Of a stretch of 64,000 nt of DNA, positions 1 through 7,911 are shown in pieces. Source of the stretch: Planctellipticum sp942493135 (GTDB lineage Bacteria; Planctomycetota; Planctomycetia; Planctomycetales; Planctomycetaceae). Below the pieces are notes generated by a model, which saw only the letters and a list, made by a program, of their open reading frames with translations, did not search any database and had not been told where the DNA came from. Position 1 is the first letter of the stretch; each line of letters starts with the position of its first letter. The stretch spans positions 806,001-870,000 of the forward strand of contig OW818684.1 of the NCBI GenBank assembly GCA_942493135.1, read 5' to 3'. The position numbers were made by a program, and so were the translations under genes.

Positions 1-394
1 CCCAGATCGGCCCCGCGCCGACGAGACCGATCGCAATTTTTCCTCGCTCAGACTTTGAGCGCATCCCGTCGAGCTCCTCCCTGCCCCAATCGTCAGTCTC
101 ACCAGATCATATCCCTCACGTCGCCAGTCAGGCAACGTCTTTTTTCGCCAATCCGAGTGCGTAAGCAATTGGCAAAGAGCAGGTTAGAACGAAACACGGC
201 GGATGTTCTCCAATGTGGATGCCGCCCTGAAGACATCGCCCGCGCTAAATTGTCAGCGCCAGCACCACGACGTTGGCGATTTTGCGGATTATTCCGGCCT
301 GTTCTGATTCGTTGTGGGAAATCAACGCGGATTTGCCACATCAGGCTCAAGACTCGTCTGGCGACCGCCGGCGGTCTGCGACTACGATGACTTC
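1..394. other. Window start, no gene recognised
   Basis: I see no supportable gene in this stretch. The short open frames here, on both strands, have arginine-rich low-complexity translations that look like non-coding GC-rich sequence, and none has a convincing ribosome-binding site or recognisable motif. The stretch may hold the promoter of the small gene at 395 and the end of a gene lying outside the window. Confidence 0.5.
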
Positions 395-757
395 ATGAGC
401 ACAGAAAACCGCTACACGTGGTGTCTGACGCATCAGCGGCCTGAGGATCAGGCCACGCCGCTGGGGCTTGTCTGCCCCGAATGCAAACAGCGGCTCTACG
501 TCAATCCGCCGACCGGACGCTGCTTCAGCTGCTGGGAAAGCCAACCCCCAGCCTATTCGCTGACCGGCGAGCCGCTGTTCGTGTATACGCTGATCTGGGA
601 CGATTTCCGCATTCGGTCACTGCACGAAGCCGATGCAGAATTCGACCTGCGTTCGCAAAATGCTCCGCGGGAATTCCCCGTTCCGGCTCCGCACTGGCTC
701 AATCGCAATCAGACTTTCCGCGAGGAAGGGCTCGCAACGGCGGACGGCGACGACTGA
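395..757 (+). CDS. Small zinc-ribbon hypothetical protein
   Basis: This encodes a 120-residue cytoplasmic protein of unknown function. It shows two closely spaced CxxC pairs (CPEC and CFSC) preceded by Cys and His residues, which is the pattern of a zinc ribbon. I started at the ATG giving MSTENRY because the longer in-frame extension looks non-coding. The C-terminal half is acidic and has no motif I recognise. It converges on the hydro-lyase-like gene that ends 10 bases away on the other strand, so it is probably transcribed alone. The coding call rests on the cysteine pattern and the otherwise ordinary composition. Confidence 0.6.
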   Translation: MSTENRYTWCLTHQRPEDQATPLGLVCPECKQRLYVNPPTGRCFSCWESQPPAYSLTGEPLFVYTLIWDDFRIRSLHEADAEFDLRSQNAPREFPVPAPHWLNRNQTFREEGLATADGDD

Positions 758-766
758 CTGCGCCTC

Positions 767-1558
767 TCAACGCGGCCCGCCGCCGTCCTGCAAGTCCGTG
801 ACAAACATGCACCCCGGACTGTGCGTAATCGCCAGCGGCGGTTTCGCGGCCTGAAGCACTGCCTGCGGAGTCACGCCGCACGCCCAGAAGACCGGCAATT
901 CTCCCGCATGAACCGGCACGGCGTCGCCGTAGTCCGGTTGCGCAAGATTCTGAATTCCAATGGTTTCCGGCATCCCGAGGTGTACGGGAGCCCCATGCGA
1001 ACCAGGAAACGCGGCCGTCACCTGCACGGCCCGAATGGCATCCGCCGGCACGTAAGGTCGCATGGAGACCACCATCGGCCCATGAAACCGCCCGGCCGAC
1101 CGGCAGGCGATGTTCGTCTTGTACATCGGCACATTGCAGCCTGCGTCCAGGTGCCGGACTCGCAGTCCGTGCCGCTGCAATTCCGCCTCGAACGTGAACG
1201 AGCAGCCAATCAAAAAACTGACCAGATCATCCCGCCAGAGGTGCGAGACATCCGCCGGCTCGTCGACAAGTTCTCCGCCTTTCCAGACCCGGTAGCGCGG
1301 CAGGTCGCACCGCAGATCCGCCTCCGGAGCCGCGAGTGATGGTGCGACAGCACCGGCTTCGGTCACATCGATCAGCGGGCACGGCTGCGGGTTTCGCTGA
1401 CAGAACAGCAGGAAATCCCACGCCCAGTCCCGTGGCAGCACGACCAGATTCGCCTGCGCATAACCGGGCGCCAGCCCCGGCGTCGGCCCCGACCAGCTCC
1501 CTTCCCGGCAGGCCCGACGAACTTCCAACCCCGTCCGTAACTGCGGCTGACCGGTCAT
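767..1558 (-). CDS. DUF1445/YcsI-family putative hydro-lyase (D-glutamate cyclase-like)
   Basis: A 263-residue protein resembling the YcsI/DUF1445 family, annotated as putative hydro-lyases and including the mammalian mitochondrial D-glutamate cyclase. Family-like features are the N-terminal RTGLEVRRACREG segment, the central SFLIGCSFTFEAEL segment, the NVPMYKTNI segment and the C-terminal ITHSPGCMFVTD segment. The length matches the family's usual 260-270 residues. The start is the ATG preceded by a GAGG ribosome-binding site, not the longer extension with no conserved sequence. The 5-oxoprolinase at 8.8-12.6 kb would act on a related cyclised glutamate, but the two genes are far apart and a link is only a guess. 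Confidence 0.85.
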   Translation of the reverse strand: MTGQPQLRTGLEVRRACREGSWSGPTPGLAPGYAQANLVVLPRDWAWDFLLFCQRNPQPCPLIDVTEAGAVAPSLAAPEADLRCDLPRYRVWKGGELVDEPADVSHLWRDDLVSFLIGCSFTFEAELQRHGLRVRHLDAGCNVPMYKTNIACRSAGRFHGPMVVSMRPYVPADAIRAVQVTAAFPGSHGAPVHLGMPETIGIQNLAQPDYGDAVPVHAGELPVFWACGVTPQAVLQAAKPPLAITHSPGCMFVTDLQDGGGPR

Positions 1559-1732
1559 GAATTTTCCTCGTGATGTCATATGGGGTCTGCGGGCCGCCGG
1601 GGCAGTCGCGTCTTCGCGAGGCCCCGGTCTGCAGATCTCTCGGCAGCACGTTAGACTAGTTGAGCGCCATCGATTCCGAAACAGCGCACGACTCGGCGCC
1701 AACGTCTGTCTCCACGAAGCCCAAAGCCCGCC

Positions 1733-2233
1733 ATGCGAACGGTCCCCGAGCTCCTCGCTACACTGCCGCAAATCGGAAGACTTGTCTGGATCGGACTCCG
1801 CCCCGCCTCGCGAGCCCCGGTGCAATCAGTCGCGGGTGCCGAAATCCTCGCCGGTCGTGGCCTGGTCGGGGATCACCGGCTGAGCCGCTCCGTCGGGGGA
1901 AAACGCCAGATCACGCTGATCCAGCACGAGCACCTGGCGGCCGTCGCCAGCCTGACCGGACGTACGGAAGTCAGCCCGGAGCTCCTCCGCCGCAATCTGG
2001 TCGTCGCCGGCCTGAACTTGCTGGCCCTCAAGGGCCGCCAGTTCCGCGTGGGAAACTGCCTGCTGGAGTACTCCGGCCCCTGCGAACCGTGCTCGCGGAT
2101 GGAGGAAGTCCTCGGCCCCGGCGGCTACAACGCCATGCGCGGCCATGGCGGCATCACCGCCAGAATCCTCGAAGGAGGCCTGATCCAGGCCGGCGACGAA
2201 GTTCGGATCTCGTCAGAAACATCATCGGCGTGA
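1733..2233 (+). CDS. MOSC-domain protein
   Basis: A 166-residue single-domain MOSC protein, the fold found at the C-terminus of molybdenum cofactor sulfurases and in YiiM-type proteins. These domains bind the molybdenum cofactor or carry sulfur on a conserved cysteine. Visible family features are the GRGLVGDH segment, ITLIQHEHL, the RRNLVVAG segment and PCEPCSRM, which holds the conserved cysteine, followed by GGYNAMRGHGGI. The gene is divergent from the DUF1445 gene. Its substrate cannot be told from sequence. No molybdoenzyme or cofactor synthesis genes are adjacent. Confidence 0.85.
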   Translation: MRTVPELLATLPQIGRLVWIGLRPASRAPVQSVAGAEILAGRGLVGDHRLSRSVGGKRQITLIQHEHLAAVASLTGRTEVSPELLRRNLVVAGLNLLALKGRQFRVGNCLLEYSGPCEPCSRMEEVLGPGGYNAMRGHGGITARILEGGLIQAGDEVRISSETSSA

Positions 2234-2247
2234 GTTGCCCTGGGGTG

Positions 2248-2274
2248 GCACTGGTGGCTGAACGCCACAAGTGC
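2248..2274. repeat. Stem-loop repeat, 'GGTGGC' family, copy 1
   Basis: A short imperfect palindrome (GCACTGGTGGCTGAACGCCA and following bases) lies just after the MOSC gene. Close relatives occur at 24455, 28539, 46564 and, more degenerate, 58442, all between genes. It could act as a weak terminator or be a dispersed REP-like element. Confidence 0.6.
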
Positions 2275-2500
2275 TCATTTCATTAACAACCAGGCCCCGC
2301 ATCCCAGCTCTGGAAAGCAGCGAATCGCACAGCGGCATCGGAAATGGAAAAAGGCGAAATGCCCTTCGACATTCCGCCTTATTCATTCGACTTTTCTTGC
2401 AAGGGTGGATGGTGTCGGAGTCTTCGACGACCCAGCGAATGCACTCGATCTCTGAAAACTGGGGCGTCGAAGGCTCCGCCCCAGCCACCCGAGTCGAAAA

Positions 2501-3037
2501 CTACTTCGGCGTCACCTTCACCGTCCCCTTGGTGATCTTCACGTCCTTCCGCGGACGATCCTGCGCGCCGGTTTCCACTTTGCCGATCTTCAGAACCACA
2601 TCCAGGCTCGCCTGATCGGCCGTCTTGCCGAACCCGGTGTACTGGTTGTCGAGCGACGACACCGGTCCCAGGCAGAGGAAGAACTGCGAACCCGCCGAGT
2701 TCGGATCATTCGTCCGGGCCATCGACAGCACGCCGGCGACGTGCGGCCGGGCGTTGAATTCCTGGTTGATCTTATAGCCCGGACCGCCCGTTCCCGTCCC
2801 CTGCGGACACCCGGCCTGAATCACGAAGCCGTCAATCACGCGGTGAAACAAAATCCCGTCGTAATAGCCGATTTTCGTCAGGCCGATGATGTTCTGGCAG
2901 TGCCCCGGAGCGACGTCCGGCCACAGGTCGAGCAGAATCGTCCCCATCGACGTCTCGAACTCGATCTGGTACGTGTTTTTGGAGAAATCGACGTCTTTGA
3001 GCGCCTGATCGACTTCGGCGCGGCGGTTAGCAGACAC
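2501..3037 (-). CDS. Peptidyl-prolyl cis-trans isomerase, cyclophilin type
   Basis: A 178-residue cyclophilin that catalyses cis-trans isomerisation of proline peptide bonds and assists protein folding. Family signatures are visible in order: FETSMGTILLDLW, LTKIGYYDGILFHRVIDGFVIQAG (the FHRxI motif holds the catalytic arginine), GGPGYKINQEF, and a segment matching the SMARTxxPNSAGSQFF core. No signal peptide is seen, so it is probably cytoplasmic. The N-terminal 25 residues are charged and not part of the usual domain. The gene is followed at a distance by the MOSC gene on the other strand and is divergent from the membrane-protein array at 3255. Confidence 0.93.
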   Translation of the reverse strand: MSANRRAEVDQALKDVDFSKNTYQIEFETSMGTILLDLWPDVAPGHCQNIIGLTKIGYYDGILFHRVIDGFVIQAGCPQGTGTGGPGYKINQEFNARPHVAGVLSMARTNDPNSAGSQFFLCLGPVSSLDNQYTGFGKTADQASLDVVLKIGKVETGAQDRPRKDVKITKGTVKVTPK

Positions 3038-3254
3038 GGGCTGGCCTTTCTGGGAGAGAACAAAAACAGTCTGCGGCTAGTTTAACAGCCTCCGCTGCGA
3101 AGTTCGAACGGGAACATCAATCCTTCTCGCATTGGAACCGGGGTGGCTGGCGTCGGAGTCCGTAACGACCAGTTCATTTTCCGAGCAGCGAATCCGCCAC
3201 TCACTGCCAGGCAAGTCTCTGCAGAGCATGTTCAGTGAATCCAGGAGAACCGCA

Positions 3255-3941
3255 GTGACCGCCCCACTCCCACTTCGCGAACCCGTCTTCCTCCGCGGAC
3301 GCAAAAGCGTCCTCCATCGCGCCATCCTCATCTCGCTGGTCCTCGGCGCACTGACCGCCGCGGCCGCCTGGATCGTCGCCGCGACAACCGTTCTCATTGA
3401 TCGTTCGGGATCGTCCGATCTGATGTATGTGACGATGCCCCTCTCCTGGGGCCTCGCCTCGGCCCTGCTGATCTACGCCCCGCTCAACTACTGGAACCGC
3501 CGCTCCTGGCTCTGGTCCCTCACCGCCGCCCCCGTCGGCGCCGGGCTCCTGCTGCTGTTTCTCTACTGGATGAAAGACGGCGGCGCACGGCAGTTCGGAG
3601 GCGAAGAACTCGGCGCCGGCATCGGCTTCTTCGGCGTCCTGCTCGTCAGCGGACTGCTGCAGTACCGTCGCCGCCGACTGCACGCCATCGCTTACCTGCT
3701 CTCCGTCGCCGGCGCCATCTTCCCAACAATGGTCATGGTGCTGATTCCCGGCCCCGGCAGCCTCAGAATCCCGGGATTGACGTCCGAGATGATCCGCGGC
3801 ATCGTCTTCGCCGCCCTCTTCGGCGGCTGGTTCGGCGCCTTGTCGATCCCCTGGGGCCTCCCCTTCTGGTGGCCGCCGGAAGACGATGCCTCCTCTCCCG
3901 CACAGAACTCTGAGTTGTTGCCCGACCTGCTGGACCGCTAG
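3255..3941 (+). CDS. Tandem-array membrane protein, paralogue A
   Basis: The first of six tandem paralogues of about 215-230 residues. I do not recognise the family. All six share an N-terminal LREPxFLxGR block followed by a hydrophobic segment, a central PLNxWNRRSW-like block, a RRLHxxAYLLS-like block, and a C-terminal IPWGLPFWWPP block followed by a short acidic or proline-rich tail. Several hydrophobic stretches indicate an integral membrane protein with roughly four to six membrane segments. I chose the GTG at 3255 because AGGAGA lies 6-7 bases upstream and it aligns with the paralogues' starts; an upstream ATG at 3228 is the alternative. Confidence 0.75.
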   Translation: MTAPLPLREPVFLRGRKSVLHRAILISLVLGALTAAAAWIVAATTVLIDRSGSSDLMYVTMPLSWGLASALLIYAPLNYWNRRSWLWSLTAAPVGAGLLLLFLYWMKDGGARQFGGEELGAGIGFFGVLLVSGLLQYRRRRLHAIAYLLSVAGAIFPTMVMVLIPGPGSLRIPGLTSEMIRGIVFAALFGGWFGALSIPWGLPFWWPPEDDASSPAQNSELLPDLLDR

Positions 3942-3971
3942 GATCGATCACTCATCCTACGGAACATCGGT

Positions 3972-4622
3972 ATGCCCCTCGAACTCCGCGAACCCTTCTT
4001 CTTACGCGGCCGCAATAGCGTCCTCCAACGAGCGGTCTTGATGTCGTGCGTGCTCGCCGGTCTGACTGCCGTCGCCGGGTGGCTGGCCGCAGCCACGATC
4101 GTCGTGCTGGACAGGACGATCGGCGTTCTCGGCCCTGAAACGGCGAATTTCATGGCCGCGTTCGCCTTCGGCTGTACCACAACAGTCCTGCTGCACGCAC
4201 CGCTGAATTTCTGGAATCGACGCTCGTGGCGCTGGTCGCTGATCTCGATCCCTTTCCTGACTGCGGTCTTCTACGTCTTCCTCAAATGGTTTCGTTACAA
4301 CAGCGGCCTCCCGCCGGAATTGCACCTGCCACTGGGTTTCCTGTTCGCGATCGGCGCCGCGGGCCTGCTGCAATTGCGCCCGCAACGACGTCACGTGCTG
4401 GCGTATCTGCTCTCCGTCGGCAGCGCCGCCGTCCCCACCCTGTGCTTTCTCCTGATCTCCCCACCGGATCGAATTCGGATTCCAGCACTCCCGCCCGAGA
4501 TGACCCGCGCCGTCGTCTACGCCATCATGTTCGGCGGCTGGTTCGCCGCCCTCAGTATCCCCTGGGGCCTCCCCTTCTGGTGGCCGCCGGAAGAACGTGC
4601 TTCCCCGGAGCCCGCCCCATGA
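3972..4622 (+). CDS. Tandem-array membrane protein, paralogue B
   Basis: The second member, 216 residues. It starts MPLELREPFFLRGRNS and ends with the family block IPWGLPFWWPPEE and a Glu/Pro-rich tail. The middle holds HAPLNFWNRRSW and RRHVLAYLLS, matching paralogue A closely in placement though not in the hydrophobic stretches between. The stop codon overlaps the next gene's start as ATGA, so B and C are probably translationally coupled and part of one transcript. The spacing from paralogue A is 30 bases. Function is unknown; membrane location is inferred from the hydrophobic segments. Confidence 0.8.
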   Translation: MPLELREPFFLRGRNSVLQRAVLMSCVLAGLTAVAGWLAAATIVVLDRTIGVLGPETANFMAAFAFGCTTTVLLHAPLNFWNRRSWRWSLISIPFLTAVFYVFLKWFRYNSGLPPELHLPLGFLFAIGAAGLLQLRPQRRHVLAYLLSVGSAAVPTLCFLLISPPDRIRIPALPPEMTRAVVYAIMFGGWFAALSIPWGLPFWWPPEERASPEPAP

Positions 4623-5254
4623 CCGCGCCCCTCCGCGAACCCTTCTTCCTCCACGGCCGCAAAAGCGTCCTCCAGCGGGCGGTCATCATGTCGCTGGTCC
4701 TGGGCGGCCTGACCGCGATCGTCGGCTGGATTGTCGCGGCCACGGTTGTGGCGATGGGCCCCGGCGAGTCTCCATTCCTGCCCAGCCTCGTCTGGGGAAT
4801 CACGGCCGCTCTCTTGCTCTACGGCCCGCTCCACTTCTGGAACGGTCAATCCTGGCGCCTCACGCTCCTGACCATCCCCGGCAGCACCGCGTCGCTCTAC
4901 TGCTTCATCATGTTCGTGGATCACTACGCTCAGCGGTACGTCGACAGAACGACGGCCATGATCATCGGCCTGACGGGGTTCCTGCTCATCAACGGAATCC
5001 TCCTGATCCGATTCAGCCGCTGGCACATCATCGCATACGTAGGCTCACTCGCCGGTGGAACAATTCCGGCCGCGATCGTGTTTTCCATTAAAGACGTCGG
5101 CCAGCTTGCCATTCCGGGACTGCCCGAGGAAATCACAGTCGCCATCGTGCTGGCCGCCTTCCTGGGATGTCTCTTCGGAGCCCTTGCCATCCCCTGGGGC
5201 CTCCCCTTCTGGTGGCCGCCCGCGGAAACATCGACGGCGGAGCCCACGCCATGA
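4619..5254 (+). CDS. Tandem-array membrane protein, paralogue C
   Basis: The third member, 211 residues, beginning MTAPLREPFFLHGRKS. It shares with paralogue E the variants HFWNGQSWRL/QFWNGTSWRL, FLLINGILL/LLLINGAQL and HIIAYVGS, as well as nearly identical coding DNA near the start, so C and E are the closest pair. It ends with IPWGLPFWWPPAE and a tail ending in PTP. It overlaps both neighbours by four bases (ATGA), which indicates coupled translation from B through D. No catalytic or ligand motif is visible. Confidence 0.8.
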   Translation: MTAPLREPFFLHGRKSVLQRAVIMSLVLGGLTAIVGWIVAATVVAMGPGESPFLPSLVWGITAALLLYGPLHFWNGQSWRLTLLTIPGSTASLYCFIMFVDHYAQRYVDRTTAMIIGLTGFLLINGILLIRFSRWHIIAYVGSLAGGTIPAAIVFSIKDVGQLAIPGLPEEITVAIVLAAFLGCLFGALAIPWGLPFWWPPAETSTAEPTP

Positions 5255-5910
5255 CCACATCGCTCCGCGAACCTTTCTTCCTCCGCGGCCGCACGAGCGT
5301 CCTCCAGCGCGCGGTCATTATCTCCTGTGTTCTCGCCGGTTTGACGGCCGCGGCTGGCTGGATCTCCGCCATCGCCGAAGTGGCCCTCGGTCAAATGGCC
5401 CCGGCTCCAATGGGCGTGATGTGTCTCGCCGTGGCCGTTCTGGTGCATGGTCCGCTGCACCGGTGGAACCGACGGTCCTGGCTCTGGACACTGGCAGCCT
5501 TCCCCGCCAGCTTTGGCCTTCTGCTTGTGTTCAGCCTCTGGCTGAGGCTGGGCGCAAATGCGCTGGGATCAGGTTCGCGGATCCTGGTTGTCAGTCTCGG
5601 CATGCTCGGAATCACCGCCGGCAGCGGCCTGTTGCAGTTTCGATTTCGACGACTGCACCTGCTGGCCTACATTTTTTCCCTGCTGAGTGTGCTGCTGCCG
5701 ACAGCCGTCCTCGTAATTCTCAACAATTCAGCAGGAACTGCGATCCCCGGATTCACCAATGATATGGTCCGAGGCTTCCTCATCTCCCTCCAATTCGGAA
5801 GCGGCATCGCCGCCATCGCCATTCCTTGGGGCCTCCCCTTCTGGTGGCCCCCCGCCGACGATCACTCCCCCGCACCACCGGTCCAGCTGCATGCCGACCT
5901 TCTAGATTGA
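5251..5910 (+). CDS. Tandem-array membrane protein, paralogue D
   Basis: The fourth member, 219 residues, beginning MTTSLREPFFLRGRTS and overlapping C by four bases. The central block reads HGPLHRWNRRSW, with RRLHLLAYIFS later, and it ends with IPWGLPFWWPPADD followed by a tail ending LHADLLD. That tail resembles the LLPDLLDR tail of paralogue A. Its start region is most like paralogue F, which likewise overlaps the gene before it. Several hydrophobic stretches suggest an integral membrane protein. Function is unknown. Confidence 0.8.
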   Translation: MTTSLREPFFLRGRTSVLQRAVIISCVLAGLTAAAGWISAIAEVALGQMAPAPMGVMCLAVAVLVHGPLHRWNRRSWLWTLAAFPASFGLLLVFSLWLRLGANALGSGSRILVVSLGMLGITAGSGLLQFRFRRLHLLAYIFSLLSVLLPTAVLVILNNSAGTAIPGFTNDMVRGFLISLQFGSGIAAIAIPWGLPFWWPPADDHSPAPPVQLHADLLD

Positions 5911-5948
5911 CCGTTCGCCCCGCATCATGTCTCTCGAGAGCATGTACA

Positions 5949-6596
5949 ATGTCTCTTCCCCTCCGCGAACCCTTCTTCCTCCGCGGCCGCAAAAGCGTCC
6001 TCCAGCGAGCGGTCATCATGTCGCTGGTCCTTGGCGGAATGGCCGCCTTCGCCAGCTGGATTGTCGCTGGCACAGCCGTGGCGGTGTTGGGCCCCAGCGA
6101 CTCCTCGCTGGCCATCAGCGTTGTCTGGGGGCTGGCGGCCGCGATTTTCATTCATGCCCCCATTCAGTTCTGGAATGGGACTTCATGGCGATTGCGAACG
6201 ATTGTCGCCATCCCCATCAATGCCGCGGCTCTCTATCTCTGTGTGTTCACCACCAGCTATGAGTCTCTCCGTCAGCTCGGTAGGACGTTCAATGTCAACT
6301 TCGCAATTGCTGTGCTCCTGCTCATCAACGGCGCACAACTCGTTCGCCCCCTCCGGCTGCACATCATTGCCTACGTCGGCTCCGTTCTGGGTGGCATCGT
6401 CGTTGCTGCAATCGCTCTTGCCATCAACGATCCGACACAGATACAGATTCCGCTCCCCGGCGTCCCCGATATTGTAGAACTCGCTCTGACCCTGGCGGCC
6501 GTCTACGGCAGCCTCTTCGGCGCCCTCGCCATCCCCTGGGGCCTCCCCTTCTGGTGGCCACCGCAGGAAGATTCCCCAGCGGGACCCACGCCATGA
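5949..6596 (+). CDS. Tandem-array membrane protein, paralogue E
   Basis: The fifth member, 215 residues, beginning MSLPLREPFFLRGRKS. I chose the ATG at 5949, which has a GAGAG-type ribosome-binding site a short distance upstream and aligns with its paralogues. It is the sister of paralogue C (shared FWNG, LLING and HIIAYVGS variants) and ends IPWGLPFWWPPQE with a tail ending PTP, like C. The stop overlaps the next start as ATGA. The 38-base gap after paralogue D is the only real spacer between C and F. The hydrophobic profile predicts a membrane protein. Confidence 0.8.
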   Translation: MSLPLREPFFLRGRKSVLQRAVIMSLVLGGMAAFASWIVAGTAVAVLGPSDSSLAISVVWGLAAAIFIHAPIQFWNGTSWRLRTIVAIPINAAALYLCVFTTSYESLRQLGRTFNVNFAIAVLLLINGAQLVRPLRLHIIAYVGSVLGGIVVAAIALAINDPTQIQIPLPGVPDIVELALTLAAVYGSLFGALAIPWGLPFWWPPQEDSPAGPTP

Positions 6597-7261
6597 CCAC
6601 GTCGCTCCGCGAACCCTTCTTCCTCAACGGCCGCACCCGGCTGCTGAATCGCGCCGTCGTCATCTCCTGTGTCCTGGGAGCCCTCGCCGCGCTCACCGCC
6701 TGGCTGCTGGGCGTCTCGATCTTCTTCCTCGAAGGCGCCGTCGGGTCGCCACAGATCCGCTACCTCGTCCCGATCATCTTCGGAACAACTGTGGCTCTGG
6801 TGATCCATGCCCCGCTGAACTTCTGGAATCGAGGGTCCTGGATGCGAATCGTCGCGGCCATCCCGGTCATCGCCGCCGTCATGTCGATCTGCGAGTGGCT
6901 GCTTTCCGATGCATCCAATTCCCGGCCATACGTAATCTCGCTGGAACTGACTCTCGCAATCGCCGCCGGCGGACTGTTGCAGCTCCATCGCACCCGGGCA
7001 CACGTCGCCGCGTACGGGATTTCGGTCGCATTGGCTGTCGGGGCCGCCCTCCTGACCGTCCTGCTCCTCGCCAGATTTCAGGGCAGCCTGCCCATTCCCG
7101 GCCTGACGCAATCCATGCAGCGCGCCGTCCTCTACGTGGCTCTCTTCGGCAGTTGGATGGCCGCCCTCAGCATTCCCTGGGGCATCCCCTTCTGGTGGCC
7201 ACCCGAAGACCGCGACGAACCCGCTACTCCGCAGCCTGCCCCGCCGCCCAAAGCGCCGTAA
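6593..7261 (+). CDS. Tandem-array membrane protein, paralogue F
   Basis: The sixth and last member, 222 residues, beginning MTTSLREPFFLNGRTR. It carries HAPLNFWNRGSW, GGLLQLHRTRAHVAAYGIS and the terminal block IPWGIPFWWPPED, with a proline-rich tail. The single Leu to Ile change in the terminal block is the only one among the six copies. It overlaps paralogue E by four bases and the 3' end of the convergent Uma2 gene by 38 bases. Its start region is closest to paralogue D. Integral membrane location is inferred. Confidence 0.8.
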   Translation: MTTSLREPFFLNGRTRLLNRAVVISCVLGALAALTAWLLGVSIFFLEGAVGSPQIRYLVPIIFGTTVALVIHAPLNFWNRGSWMRIVAAIPVIAAVMSICEWLLSDASNSRPYVISLELTLAIAAGGLLQLHRTRAHVAAYGISVALAVGAALLTVLLLARFQGSLPIPGLTQSMQRAVLYVALFGSWMAALSIPWGIPFWWPPEDRDEPATPQPAPPPKAP

Positions 7262-7904
7262 CATCCACCGCCAGCCCCGGCAGCAGCACCGAAGTCGCCA
7301 TCTCCCCCGCCTTGAACACGCCATGCTCCCGGTACGCTTCGCCATCGAGCGCCAGCACCGTCACGGTCGCCGACTCGGGATCGACGATCCAGTACTCCGC
7401 AATCCCCGCCGCCGCATAGTCGGCCCGCTTGGCGACCAGATCCCGCTCGCGCTGCTCCTTCCCCGCGCTCACGATCTCCATGACGAGATCCGCGCCCGCC
7501 AGCCCCGGCCCCACTCGACGGAGCCGCCCCCGCCGCACGAACAGAATATCCGGCTCGCGAACCCGTCCCGGCCACAACTGAACCGGCAGCGGTGCAAAAT
7601 ACGCTTCCCCCAGCTTCTGCCGACTCACCAATCCATCCAGCAACCGAAACAGAAACCGAGACAGGGCCTGGTGCTGCAGATTGGGCATCGCCGGAAACTC
7701 CAGTTCCCCGTCGACCAGTTCGACCAGTTGCTCGAATCCCGCCGCAAAATAATCCCGCTCGGTCCAGTCTCCCTGCACCGGATACTGCAGTGCCAATTCC
7801 CACACCGGCTCCCCCCGTCGGGATGATCGCCGTCCCGATCCGTTCTCAGGAGGATCGACGACAGTCTGTGTCAGCGCTGCCGGATTCATCAAGATGCCCC
7901 ACAC
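7224..7904 (-). CDS. Uma2-family putative endonuclease, copy 1
   Basis: A 226-residue protein of the Uma2/DUF820 family, which has a PD-(D/E)XK restriction-like fold. Visible features are the acidic VELVDGELEFPAMPN strand, the PDILFV segment with the conserved Asp, ADLVMEIVS, and KRADYAAAGIAEYWIVDPE, which holds the lysine, tyrosine and WIVDP motif typical of the family. The start is a GTG at 7904, or the ATG five codons later, which has a better purine-rich upstream sequence. It follows its tandem paralogue after seven bases. The biological role of the family is not established. Confidence 0.88.
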   Translation of the reverse strand: MWGILMNPAALTQTVVDPPENGSGRRSSRRGEPVWELALQYPVQGDWTERDYFAAGFEQLVELVDGELEFPAMPNLQHQALSRFLFRLLDGLVSRQKLGEAYFAPLPVQLWPGRVREPDILFVRRGRLRRVGPGLAGADLVMEIVSAGKEQRERDLVAKRADYAAAGIAEYWIVDPESATVTVLALDGEAYREHGVFKAGEMATSVLLPGLAVDVTALWAAGQAAE

Positions 7905-7911
7905 CTAATAT

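Noticed and set aside
2330..2400. Sequence with CTTCGACATTCCGCC-like motif, also seen near 26531
   Set aside because: Similar short phrases (GACATTCCGCCTTCGAC) recur in spacers but the shared part is too short and variable for me to define an element.
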